This document shows positions 28,183 to 38,000 of a DNA stretch of 49,186 nt, in pieces. The DNA is taken from positions 1-49,186 of the forward strand of contig JARGNK010000037.1 of NCBI GenBank assembly GCA_029213145.1, written 5' to 3'. Within the stretch, counting starts at the first letter, position 1, and each line of letters opens with the position of its first letter. The notes beneath the pieces were generated by a model. That model saw only the letters and a program-made list of their open reading frames with translations, was not told the DNA's origin and did no database searches. The position numbers were made by a program, and so were the translations under genes. The DNA is from Rubripirellula sp. Its GTDB lineage: Bacteria > Planctomycetota > Planctomycetia > Pirellulales > Pirellulaceae.

Positions 28183-28782
28183 TTAACGAGAGATGGTGAT
28201 CCCGCTTAGATCCGAAGATTGAATCAGCAATCCACCCTGAAGTTGTGCGGATTCCAGGCCCGGCAGTCGAGTTGGCTGACGTCGCCGAACCTCTTGCCGA
28301 CGCGCATTTTTAGCAGCTAGCTCTCGCAACTGAGCGGGCGGCATGAGTTGAATCGCCCGGTCAATACTTTGGGTGGTATTGGATAGCGATTGGTTCGCTT
28401 CGGAAGCCTGGTTCTTAATTGAGTGAACCGAATTGGCAATTTCACGGAGTTCCTCCGAGCTGGCAGCTCTTCCCGAGACAGATAAATCTGCAAGCTGCTG
28501 CTCGACATTACTCAGTTGCAACGAGAGCTTTGCGACCTGCGATTCAGCAATTGCAACTTGCTGACCAGCATCGAGAACGTCTTCCATGTCGAACTCCACA
28601 CCAGCGAAAGAGGTAATCCCGGCCCGCTGTAACGACTCCCGAACAAACGACGGGACTAGCAAGATCAAGAGAACAGCGATCACAATCATCGCCTCCCTCG
28701 TGGCGGCAAACAGATCGCGCAGCTCACTCCATCGTGTTTTGGATTCACTATCAGCTGTCACGACATGCCTCCTGCGTAGCAT
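28183..28782 (-). CDS. Single-TM coiled-coil protein
   Basis: The 199-aa protein has a charged N-terminus, one membrane helix at about residues 32-50 (MIVIAVLLILLVPSFV), and then a long Ala/Gln/Glu-rich coiled coil from about 70 to 145 (heptads in VAKLSLQLSNVEQQLADLSV and IKNQASEANQSLSNTTQ). A basic segment (ARRQEVRRRQPTRLPG) precedes the end. No enzyme motif is present. It lies 189 bp downstream of the diheme peroxidase gene on the same strand and converges with the ceramidase-like gene (63 bp between stops). Function unknown. Confidence 0.65.
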   Translation of the reverse strand: MLRRRHVVTADSESKTRWSELRDLFAATREAMIVIAVLLILLVPSFVRESLQRAGITSFAGVEFDMEDVLDAGQQVAIAESQVAKLSLQLSNVEQQLADLSVSGRAASSEELREIANSVHSIKNQASEANQSLSNTTQSIDRAIQLMPPAQLRELAAKNARRQEVRRRQPTRLPGLESAQLQGGLLIQSSDLSGITISR

Positions 28783-28971
28783 TCAACCGAGAATCCCGCG
28801 GATTGTGCGAAACCTGGCCCTCGTGAGTCCAGACCGGTTCGATGCTATCGCTGCTGGCTTCAGTAAAACTCTCAAGTCGCACGAAAAGCCGGCGCGGCAC
28901 GTCAACGCAGTAAAGCAGGGCAGCTCAACCAAATAGCAGATCAAGAAGCTGGCCGCTCGATGCATCCGTCA

Positions 28972-30210
28972 TCAAGACTCAGCAGCGTTCCGCGACAATG
29001 AAGAGGGCGGGTCGCATTTACCGGGATAAGCTGGATGCTTGCGGTGTGTCCAGTCTGGAAAGTACAGCCGCAGCTCATCTGTCGACGGCGTTTCATTGGT
29101 GGTCGCCGGGAAATCGTCCGTATCTTTGCGGTTCAATAAGGTACGATCGGTGAAAGCATTCATCAGCGCTAATAAATCACTGACCTGTTGTTCGGTAAGC
29201 TTCAAATCACCCATGTCCTCACGATTAACGGTAACTGGATAGTCGGTGTGGCCCCATCGCTCTGGCTCGACATCGCGACGATTATAAAACTCCAGAACCT
29301 CTTTCAACGTCTTGATCGATCCATTGTGCATGTAAGGCGCCGTCAGAACGATGTTCCTAAGCGATGGTGCACGAAACTGCCCAAGTTCGGCTGCCTCCCC
29401 CGTTTGCCCGCCAAGCCCTGCATCCTTTTTGCCTCGAGAGGGAACTCCCAAATTGTCATACCCATAGTCACTCAAGAGTGGCCCCGCCCAACTCGACGGC
29501 TGTAAAAGATGGCAATCCGCACACTTCCCGGCCCCTCTAAAAATCTCGAGCCCCCGTAGCTCAGCTTGCGTCAATGCAGCTTTCCCATTCAGATAATCGT
29601 CGATCCGGGCATCAAAGGGGCGAAAGATGGGCTCCTTCAGAAATTCTACCAACGCCCGAAACGCGTGATAGTTCAAGCGTTGATCGTCCCTCCAGATCTC
29701 ATCCCCAACCCATTGCCGAAACTCAGCTGCGTATTCGGAATCCCGCAACCGCGACGCTAGCGTCTCTTCGTCGGGCAAATTCATTTCGTTGGGGTCGAAG
29801 AATGGCTGCTGCACTTGTTCGAAGAGGTCGCCCGCTCGCCCATCATGAAACAATCCACCTTCCCAAGCATAAACTTCCGTTCCATCGTCCGTCTGCACAT
29901 CCTCGTAAGCAAATCCGGGAATCAGCGCCGCATACATCAAAGAGGGCGAGTTGCGCCGACCGACGCGTCCCTTCACCGCCCCTGGCGAAATCGGTCGGGA
30001 ATCGGCAAACGCCGTTTCAGCCCGGTGACAAGAGAAACATCCCTGCCCAACCGGTTGCGAAAGCGTCGAATCCAAAAAGATCTGTTTTCCGATCACCACA
30101 GCCAGTGGCTTCGCATCACTCACTTCCTCACCGTGCACAAAACCTGCAAAGCTGAATGACACGAAAGCCAACGTAACAAACAGGAACAGATGACGTGGTG
30201 CATGATTCAT
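28972..30210 (-). CDS. MauG/cytochrome c peroxidase-family diheme protein
   Basis: This periplasmic c-type cytochrome of 412 aa starts at ATG 30210, where a signal peptide begins (NHAPRHLFLFVTLAFVSFSF). The longer frame to 30249 would bury the signal. Two heme motifs are seen: C58-F-S-C61-H62 in QGCFSCHRAETAFAD and C230-A-D-C233-H234 in GKCADCHLLQPSSW. RRNSPSLMYA, WEGGLFHDGRAGDL and FRAPSLRNIVLTAPYMHNGS are the standard family blocks, the last with a distal Met. The family either reduces hydrogen peroxide or makes post-translational oxidations. It lies 64 bp behind a sulfatase on the same strand, so both are probably in one transcript. Confidence 0.92.
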   Translation of the reverse strand: MNHAPRHLFLFVTLAFVSFSFAGFVHGEEVSDAKPLAVVIGKQIFLDSTLSQPVGQGCFSCHRAETAFADSRPISPGAVKGRVGRRNSPSLMYAALIPGFAYEDVQTDDGTEVYAWEGGLFHDGRAGDLFEQVQQPFFDPNEMNLPDEETLASRLRDSEYAAEFRQWVGDEIWRDDQRLNYHAFRALVEFLKEPIFRPFDARIDDYLNGKAALTQAELRGLEIFRGAGKCADCHLLQPSSWAGPLLSDYGYDNLGVPSRGKKDAGLGGQTGEAAELGQFRAPSLRNIVLTAPYMHNGSIKTLKEVLEFYNRRDVEPERWGHTDYPVTVNREDMGDLKLTEQQVSDLLALMNAFTDRTLLNRKDTDDFPATTNETPSTDELRLYFPDWTHRKHPAYPGKCDPPSSLSRNAAES

Positions 30211-30274
30211 ATTGCCGTGACCAGAACGCCAACCTGTTTGGAAGTCCATGGAGCAAATAAGACAGAAGGTAGGA

Positions 30275-32500
30275 TTATCTTGCGATCAAAGAGACCGATT
30301 TCGAGCCATAACGGATTTGCCATTGTCGCCCTTGATTGCTGACGAGATCATCCGGATTGGAAAACTTCCCCTTAACCTTTTTCGCTGTAAGCACCGTGAT
30401 CTCGGTTCCTTTCGGTGATTCGGTAACCCCCTTGGATCTGAACTCCAACTTGCCATCGAGCTCAGCGATCCCATCAATCACAAAGCCAGGAGATTCAGTC
30501 GGCCCTTCGACAGCGAGAAGGCCTTGCTCGTGCTGGCGGTAATCACCAATTAAGTGTAACGGCTTTGCAGATGATTGGATTACCAAATACCCACCGTTAC
30601 GCAGCGTGGCATCGACCTCTCCCTTGCCAAGGAGAGTTCCAAGTGGAAGAACATCGACCGCTCGCATAGAGGCGATCCGCGCTCCATGCATGTCAATGGT
30701 GCCGAAGGGACCAATGCGAATTTCGTTACGACCAACCAGCTCGATGCCTTCTTGCAGGCCAAGTAATTGTCGTGCGTTTTCCCTGCCCCGGATTTCCAAA
30801 GCCAAAACATGCAAATTTCTTTCAGCAACCGCCAGACTGTCGGCGGTTCCCGTATTTTCCATCTTTGCAATCCACGCTAATTGCGGGGCACCGTCATCTG
30901 TTTGGTAAATAATTCCCTCGTTCTCATATCGATAAGGGGACCAGTGATCCGCCTCACCTGCTGAGTCGCCATCTTTTCCCATCCATTGATGATAAGTCAC
31001 CGCAAACCCTTTTTTCTCAGTCACCCGCTCTCCGAGCAAAAGTGCTTCCATTTCGCGCACAAGCTTGGGTTGGCTTTGTGAAAGATCATGCGACTCACTT
31101 GGATCCAGCGACAAATCATAAAGCTCCGTTTTTCCCCGCGCGTTTCGAATTAACTTTTGATTGCCACGGATGATTGAAGCTTGGTTACTTGCCTCGTGGA
31201 TGATGAAATCGCGCCGCTTCGTTACTTCTTGCCCAACCAATATCTCAGCAATCGAAACCCCATCGATCCCAAGCGGTACTTCAGCACCCGCCAATTCACA
31301 GAAGGTTGGTAAAAGGTCAGTCACATCGACAACTTGATCACAAACAGATCCCGCCGCTCGCTCTGACTGACCATTAATTTTGGCAGGCCAACGCATGATC
31401 AGCGGAACACGAATCCCCCCTTCGTAAATAGTCCCCTTTGTCCCGCGCAAACCACCATTGCTGTCCAATTCTTTCAAACAACTGCCGCGAGGTCCTCCAT
31501 TGTCTGATTGAAAAACCACCAGTGTTTCGCGTGCTACTGAATCTGACAGATCTCCGTCTCCATTCGGATCTTCGAGAGCCGCCAAAATGTTACCGATATG
31601 GGAATCAATTCGCGTCACCATCGCCGCCCACTGCCGGGACTGAGTGTCGAGTGAGGCGAAATGAGGGTCGTCGGCATACGCAGCGTCCCAGTCAGGAAGT
31701 CGCGTAATTTCATCAAAGGGTGCGTGTGGAACCTGAACAGCCAACAAGCCAAAAAAGGGTTGCCCCGTCTTCTGATACTGCTGAGCCTGTCGCCTCACAA
31801 AATCGAATGCGGCAAAAGCGTACGAATCATCGCAATACGCCGTCGCTGGGTAATCCGCGTGATTCTGTCGCGCCGGGAGATTGGGATAAGCAGCGTTCCC
31901 TCGATAGGAAGTAAGCGTATTTGGTACCAAGTCGAGTCCGCCGCGGGCGGTAACATTGGTCGCCTGTCGCCACAACGTCGGCTGAAAAAATGTGTGCGCA
32001 CGGACATGATGCAACTCTGCCAAGACGTCCTGATAGCCATGGGAAGTCGGTAACGTTTGCACGTTTACTACCACCGGATTCTGGGGATCTTTCGAACCAC
32101 CGAAACCCCACTTTCCCCAATAACCGGTCGCGTAGCCCGCCGCGGATAGCGCATCACCAATCGTAACATCGTCGCGACGCATTGCCTTCTTGGCATTGTC
32201 GGGGTCATTGCGGTCGGCAAAGGTGTGACCCTGATGAAATCCTGTTTGCTGCGAAGCGCGTGCAGGTGAACAAACATGGCATCCGTAGCCACGAGTAAAG
32301 TTAACCCCCTGTTTCGCCAAGCGATCAAGATTCGGCGTCTGGACATTCGCTAATCCTGCAGCCCGACGCTCCGATTGTCCGTTGGGCCCAATGGAGCCCC
32401 AGCCCATATCATCCACATAGAAATACAAAATATTGGGTGGTTTCGCGTCGGCAGCTGAAATAAAGCTGAGGCCAAAAAGAATCAACAGGACTCGGTTCAT
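30275..32500 (-). CDS. Sulfatase with C-terminal beta-rich extension
   Basis: From the ATG at 32500 (741 aa) a signal peptide (1-19) precedes a full sulfatase domain (about 20-510). Metal ligands are D30-D31 in ILYFYVDDMGWG. The formylglycine cysteine is C77 in CHVCSPARASQQTG, a C-S-P-A-R variant. Also visible are WGKWGFGG, VFQSDNGGPRGS and IYEGGIRVPLIMRWPAKI. Residues about 519-741 are an added Gly-rich strand region (IRIGPFGTIDMHGARI, LRNGGYLVIQSSAKPLHLIG, DYRQHEQGLLAVEG, DGIAELDGKLEFRSKG, TEITVLTAKKVKGKF). It reads like the beta-solenoid 'G.Y.Q...G.L' modules of secreted planctomycete and autotransporter passengers. An upstream in-frame start at 32560 is not signal-like. It is followed by the diheme protein. 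Confidence 0.9.
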   Translation of the reverse strand: MNRVLLILFGLSFISAADAKPPNILYFYVDDMGWGSIGPNGQSERRAAGLANVQTPNLDRLAKQGVNFTRGYGCHVCSPARASQQTGFHQGHTFADRNDPDNAKKAMRRDDVTIGDALSAAGYATGYWGKWGFGGSKDPQNPVVVNVQTLPTSHGYQDVLAELHHVRAHTFFQPTLWRQATNVTARGGLDLVPNTLTSYRGNAAYPNLPARQNHADYPATAYCDDSYAFAAFDFVRRQAQQYQKTGQPFFGLLAVQVPHAPFDEITRLPDWDAAYADDPHFASLDTQSRQWAAMVTRIDSHIGNILAALEDPNGDGDLSDSVARETLVVFQSDNGGPRGSCLKELDSNGGLRGTKGTIYEGGIRVPLIMRWPAKINGQSERAAGSVCDQVVDVTDLLPTFCELAGAEVPLGIDGVSIAEILVGQEVTKRRDFIIHEASNQASIIRGNQKLIRNARGKTELYDLSLDPSESHDLSQSQPKLVREMEALLLGERVTEKKGFAVTYHQWMGKDGDSAGEADHWSPYRYENEGIIYQTDDGAPQLAWIAKMENTGTADSLAVAERNLHVLALEIRGRENARQLLGLQEGIELVGRNEIRIGPFGTIDMHGARIASMRAVDVLPLGTLLGKGEVDATLRNGGYLVIQSSAKPLHLIGDYRQHEQGLLAVEGPTESPGFVIDGIAELDGKLEFRSKGVTESPKGTEITVLTAKKVKGKFSNPDDLVSNQGRQWQIRYGSKSVSLIAR

Positions 32501-32783
32501 CGGATGACACAAAAAGTTTTGGGAATAGAACGTAAAGCCGTATCTTACCAAGCATTGCAATGCGTCAGTGGCTACAGCTCATGAAGCCGCCAAGGATTCT
32601 GTTGGCCGAAACAGGGAAAGCCGCAGCCAGAAAAACGCCTGCCAGCTTTCAGACCTGCGCGGCGGAGACATGGGAAAGATTTTCCCACAGGCGGCATTTC
32701 AAAATCGAGCCTCGAATCCGTCGCGAACGGCCGCATCATGGCAAAGATGCTCCAACGTACGCCTTATCATGGATACGCGAAGA

Positions 32784-34592
32784 TTACTGTGATATCAGGC
32801 TATTAACGAATTTCGAGGTCGGTGTACCGACTCCCATCACCACCCCACCTTCGTCACCGCCCCCTGCATGAACAGCCACAACCTGGCCTTGACCATCCAC
32901 CACGGGGGCACCGCTCGTTGCCCTCAATTCAATAGGTTGATCAAATCGATAGACCGCCCATCCCTGCTCGATTCCCTCGACAACCGCAGAATGAACAAGC
33001 GACGAACTGCCAATCACCTCTGAAACCAGCCAAACTTTGTCTCCTGGCTGCGGCGCGTTCGACGAGATCGCCAGCGGGCGAAAACGGAGGAAACCGCTTT
33101 CCTCGACAGCACAAGCAGCGACGTCACCTTGGGCGGAAACCGTTGGTAACGGCTGTGTTTGATCCAACAAGACTGGGTCTATTCCAACGTCATCGTGCAT
33201 GATTCGAGACTTGCAGTCTCGCAGCTTCAACGCTTCCCACTGTTGTGGCAAGTCCGATGGGGTCATATCCTGATTCAAACCACCTGCTGGACCAAATAAA
33301 TGCAGAGCGGTAAGGACAAAAGTTTTTGAAGAACCGTTGATCGTCGCGGCAAACGCAGTTCCAGCATCGATGACACCATTCGCCGTTTGAATGGTCGGCC
33401 GAAATAGCATCCCATCGGTCACCAAGGGTGGACGAATGGATGAAGAGGACAATGAACTGCGAACGGGCATTGCAGCCGTCGCTCCTGAAACGGTGGGACG
33501 CCTTACTTCCCCTCGATCTCGCTGGGTAGCCGAAGGTGCACGGTCGATCTCCCCAATGTCCACCAAAGTCGATTGTGTTTGAACGTTCGACTGCCTTTCC
33601 GGTTGTGATTGAGACGCAACGTATTGAAGGGAGTTCATTTTGATGTAGCCTGCCGCAATCATCGAACCCAGCATCAAAAAGATCAGCGAACCGAGCGAAA
33701 AAGCGAGCATACGCCCCCAAGCTTCACGAGACGAAGTTTCGATGCGTGTGCGAGGATGCTGCGATTCGTGTGTCCGGCCCAAGTCGGCGTGGGTTCCGAG
33801 CGTTGCTAAAGGGTCGTGATCAAAACCCCCAAAGCTGCCGCCTGGTGCAGATTGGTAAACTCCCACCTGTTTTCCCGTTGGCACCGATGGCTGGCTCTTC
33901 CCAAAAGCAGGCGGAGACACCGAAGCAGGCGGAGACACCGAAGCAAGCGGAGACACCGGCGATGCAGCAATCCCTTTGTCGATCTTTGCCGGCTCTTCGA
34001 ACCTGGCAGGAACAACCATTTCATCCCCAGCGTTGGCCTGCCGTGATTCCAGTTGTGGACGACGGGTCAACCTGTCATCTTCATTCCCTAACCCCGAACC
34101 ATCTCTCGTGGGAGAAGTGGGGGGTTCAGCCGCCAAACTTTGCTGGGCCGTACGGGACTCAGAACAATCAGACAGATCCGCTGAGTCAAACAGTTGGGAA
34201 ACCGCTTTCAAGACGGCATCTTTTTCTTTTCGTTTTAACCGCTCAACGGCCTCAATCCATTTGCGCGCTTTTACCCAAGACCCGTCCCTGCCCATCCGCA
34301 CCTGGATCCCCGCCGGGTCCAGGCTGATCAAAGATTCATAGGCCTTACTAAGAGTGAACGGGCCCTCGGCAACCTGCTTGAACCGAATGAATACCCCGTT
34401 TTGATCCAGCGCTTCGTATTTTTGGCGGATCACATTCGCAGGATACCAATCACTCTGGCCTTGCCGAACCTGCAAATCATCCATTGCCGAGTCGGTGATC
34501 GCAGCACGCAGCTCTGCTTCGGTGAAAGGTCCTTGAACATTCCCTTTGGCTTTAATGAACCAGTCGGCCATATTTCGATCGGCACTCGTCAT
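32784..34592 (-). CDS. GYF-domain/trypsin-like membrane serine protease
   Basis: The 602-aa protein begins with two GYF_2-like units (MADWFIKAKGNVQGPFTEAE at 8-27, and FIRFKQVAEGPFTLSKAYES at 68-87). A low-complexity linker holds SPLASVSPPASVSPPAF (214-230), one TM helix (about 296-317), a Ser/Thr/Pro-rich spacer, and a C-terminal trypsin-like domain from about 405. The likely triad is H431 (VLTALHLFGP), D490 (AQGDVAACAV) and S560 (ELRATSGAPVVDGQGQVVAV). The GYF part should be cytoplasmic and the protease periplasmic, so it could link inside and outside. The start may be the ATG at 34571 (MADWF) instead of 34592. It lies 283 bp upstream of the sulfatase... on the same strand order it follows it, so cotranscription is uncertain. 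Confidence 0.82.
   Translation of the reverse strand: MTSADRNMADWFIKAKGNVQGPFTEAELRAAITDSAMDDLQVRQGQSDWYPANVIRQKYEALDQNGVFIRFKQVAEGPFTLSKAYESLISLDPAGIQVRMGRDGSWVKARKWIEAVERLKRKEKDAVLKAVSQLFDSADLSDCSESRTAQQSLAAEPPTSPTRDGSGLGNEDDRLTRRPQLESRQANAGDEMVVPARFEEPAKIDKGIAASPVSPLASVSPPASVSPPAFGKSQPSVPTGKQVGVYQSAPGGSFGGFDHDPLATLGTHADLGRTHESQHPRTRIETSSREAWGRMLAFSLGSLIFLMLGSMIAAGYIKMNSLQYVASQSQPERQSNVQTQSTLVDIGEIDRAPSATQRDRGEVRRPTVSGATAAMPVRSSLSSSSIRPPLVTDGMLFRPTIQTANGVIDAGTAFAATINGSSKTFVLTALHLFGPAGGLNQDMTPSDLPQQWEALKLRDCKSRIMHDDVGIDPVLLDQTQPLPTVSAQGDVAACAVEESGFLRFRPLAISSNAPQPGDKVWLVSEVIGSSSLVHSAVVEGIEQGWAVYRFDQPIELRATSGAPVVDGQGQVVAVHAGGGDEGGVVMGVGTPTSKFVNSLISQ
33905..33958. repeat. 18-bp tandem repeat within the protease gene
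   Basis: Three copies of an 18-bp unit (AAGCAGGCGGAGACACCG, the third with one change) start at 33905, 33923 and 33941. On the minus strand they encode a six-residue Ser-Pro-Pro-Ala-Ser-Val repeat in the cytoplasmic linker of the GYF/trypsin-like protein. Such in-frame repeats can change copy number without breaking the gene. Confidence 0.85.
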
Positions 34593-35033
34593 GCCGCACC
34601 GTGCAGAATCCAGGAAAACGCCACTAGCAAGAAAACTCCCGCTCAGATTTCAACGCCGAAAGTATAGCAACAATAACGGCCCCGCAGCGTCCCTGTCCCT
34701 TATCTCTACTTGTTAGTCTAATGAGATTTGAGACCCTGTCGAATCCAGGGATTAAATCAAAGCCGATAGGGGACCGTAAAAACAGTGCTGAGGTCATCCA
34801 TCCGGTTGCCGAATGATCCGCGTCGTCAACACCGACCCAACTGCAAAAGAGCGTAAAACGTGGGTTTCAGCAGTTTCACACCAATGACTTGATCTCTTGG
34901 GTAAAAACAAACGCTCTTAAAATTGCTTCCCGTTACCGGTAGGCGGAATTGTCGAGCCTGAGCCATCGCTTCGTTCGATCTCGCCAAAGCTCTCACCGCT
35001 GAAACGCCCCGTTGCCAGCTTCGATTCAGCAAT
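34593..35033. other. Intergenic region, no gene recognised
   Basis: This 441-bp gap lies between the RND permease stop and the start of the GYF/protease gene, both on the minus strand. A small minus-strand frame (34826-35065) overlaps the permease end and has no supporting feature. A weak hairpin CCCTG-TCGAATC-CAGGG occurs near 34735. The protease promoter is expected near 34600-34750. Confidence 0.35.
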
Positions 35034-38000
35034 TTATTCCGTTGGCCCAATGGCCGCCTCATCAATCGCTCCGACCCCGGATAACGGCGATCGCGGATTC
35101 AATCCCGCCAAGCGGCGCAACGAGTGTCGCAATCCTTGATTAGCATCTAACGTCAAGACAAAGACCGTAGGAACGAGAAACAGCGTAAAAAGAGTTGAAA
35201 CCAGCAACCCGCCCAGTACGACGGCACCAAGCCCCCTGTAAAGTTCACTTCCAGCGCCGGGGAAAATAACAAGAGGCAATAGTCCCAAGACAGTCGTCGT
35301 CGTGGTGATAAAGATCGGTCGGATACGGGTCCGGACGCTATTTGGAATCGCCGATCGTGGGTCAGCCCCGTCGCGAATGTAATGCAAGGATTGATGGACA
35401 ATCAAAATCGCATTGTTGACAACGGTTCCAATGAGAATGATGAAGCCAAGCATTGTCAAAATATCGAGTGACTGGAAAGTAAAGAGATTCAACACCCATA
35501 ACCCCAACACGCCACCCACAGCACCTAGCGGGACGCTGAACAGGATCACGAATGGATACAGCCATGATTCAAACAGGGCAGCCATCAGCAGGTAGGTAAT
35601 CGCCAAAGCAAGCAATAGGTTCCACCGCAACGCCTGCCAAGCCTCGCGCAGCTTATCGGCTGTCCCTGAAAGCGAAACTCTCGTCTCTCCGTCAACCAAC
35701 CCTTCTGCTTGCAGTGTCGCGACGATTTGTTCGTCAACCAACTGCATTGCCTGTTCAAGCGGTATCTCCATTGGCGGCGTAACAGAAATGGTGATCGCAC
35801 GCTGCCGCTCGCGACGCAGAATCGACTCGGGACCACTGCTGTATTCCACGTCAGCCAAAGCAGAGAGCGGAACGACTTGCCCAGTCGTCGTGGAGACAGG
35901 AAGTGAAAGAATGTCTTGCGTACGGCCAGCAAACGACTTGTCACCGATAATTGTCAGGTCAATTTTATCGCCATCCGTAAAATAATCCCCCGCGTACGCA
36001 CCATCGACGAACGCATCGATCGTGTATCCGAGATCCGCGGCACTCAGCCCCATCTCGGAGGACTCCACCAACTTTGGTTGCACATGGATCTCAGGGCTCG
36101 ACAAGTCGAGACTTGGCCGGGGCATCGCCTGAGCAGATGGCATCAAACGCATTACATCGTTCAACACTCTCTCACCAATCATGATTAGTTTTTTGAGATC
36201 TCCGCCGGTAATTTCGATATCAATCGTGCGGCCGCCGCTGAAACCTCTCTCAAACAAACTTGATTGTTTCGCGATTGCACGGGTCCCCGGAAATTGCGAC
36301 CCAACCTCATTACTGATTGGGATCAATTCACGGACGCGAGACGCATCGTCTGCCCGAAACCCCATGAACACGGAGGTTCCGCGAACCGCATAGAAGTAGT
36401 AGTTAATAATTGGCACGGCCAGATCGCGTGCTGCCTCACTACCAGGATCTGCATCCCAAAAAGGCTGCAAATCAGCCTCCAGCTTCTCTCCCATCTTCAT
36501 CAACTGTTCAATGTTGTAACCAGGCGGCGGCGACAAGCTGCAGAACACGAAATTCCGGTTCCCGGCGGGCAGATACTCAACCTTCGGCCATAACAACCAG
36601 CTAAGACCAACCGAACCCAACACCATCAACCCCACAACTGCGAACGAACGTGTGCGTCGAGCCAAGATCCATCGGTTGATCTCGGTCACTCGTTCAGTAA
36701 AGGAAGCCCCAATACTAGTGATTACTTTCGCAGCTCTGTCTGCCGGTACCGACTCAATCACCCGATTTTTTTCCAGCAGTGATTCATCGTTCTTGGTCGC
36801 CTGATCACCAGGGTCACTCCGTTTTCTTGGGCTCCCAACAGGCTCAGTACAACGCTCAAACAAACGCGCTGCCGCGGTGGGAATCATCGTAAAAGAGACA
36901 AGCATCGAAAGGCCAACTGCGCAACTAATTGCGATCGCGATATCTTTAAACAGCTGCCCTGACGTCTCTTGAACAAACAGAACCGGCACAAACACAGCAA
37001 TCGTCGTAAGCGTGGAAGCGACAACCGCACCAGAAACCTCCTGCGTTCCCGCCACAGCAGCTTGAAAACTTGACTCACCGCGTTGTCTTCGCCGGTAAAT
37101 ATTCTCCAGCACTACAACGGCGTTATCGACGAGCATTCCAACAGCAAAAGCAAGTCCTGCCAAACTTACAACATTTAAAGATCGCCCCATTAACCCCATC
37201 ATCAAAAAAGTACCGATCACGCTGACCGGGATCGCGAGACCAACGACAATCGCACCACGACCAAACCACAACCCAACCGCGAGGGTTAGCACCAAGGTGA
37301 TCAATAAAAACCAAGGTGTTACCAACACCGAGGCAACAGCAGAGGCCGCGATGAAGGGAATCGCCAACAATGATCGCCGCTCAAGATGCAAGAACAGCAG
37401 AAGAACGATGATCGTAAGAGCACCGCCGACAAAAATGTTCTGCTGAACCAAGCGAATGGCCGAACGAATATATTCCGTCTCGTCGTAGTATTGGTAAAGC
37501 TCGAGATCAAGGCGTTTCAGGACGCCATTATTCAACTCATCGGTAACTCGTCGAATCCCGTCCATCACCTCTAACACATTCGCATTGGAGGCACGACGGA
37601 CGCTCAACCCATTCGTTGTCATTCCGTACCGTCGAGATAAACTGTCGATCTTTTTGTACGCGACCCGGACTTCCGCGACATCGCGAACATAAACCGGCAA
37701 ACCATCTTCAGTGGCAAGTAATTGGTTTTCTACATGTTGTGGATCACGAAATTGCCCAAGCGTACGAATTACCCAACGACGCTTGCCCTCATAAATATCA
37801 CCCGCCGCTGTGTCTTTGTTCTGCCCAGCCAAAGCGACCCGAACATCCGCGATCGTGAGCTGCCGAGCTGCCAATTTCTCGGGGTCAACAACCACCTGCA
37901 ATTCTTCTTCCTGACCGCCATAAGTCTCCGCCTCTGAGACACCCGGTATCCGTTCCAAGCGGGCTTCAATCACATCCTCCGAAAGCTTACGAACTTCCTG

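Noticed and set aside
32560-32871. A 103-codon plus-strand frame between the sulfatase and the GYF/protease gene.
   Set aside because: Its second half overlaps the protease gene on the other strand and it has no protein-like features.
34826-35065. A 79-codon minus-strand frame overlapping the end of the RND permease.
   Set aside because: It is partly a shadow of the permease in another frame, with no motif and no good start.
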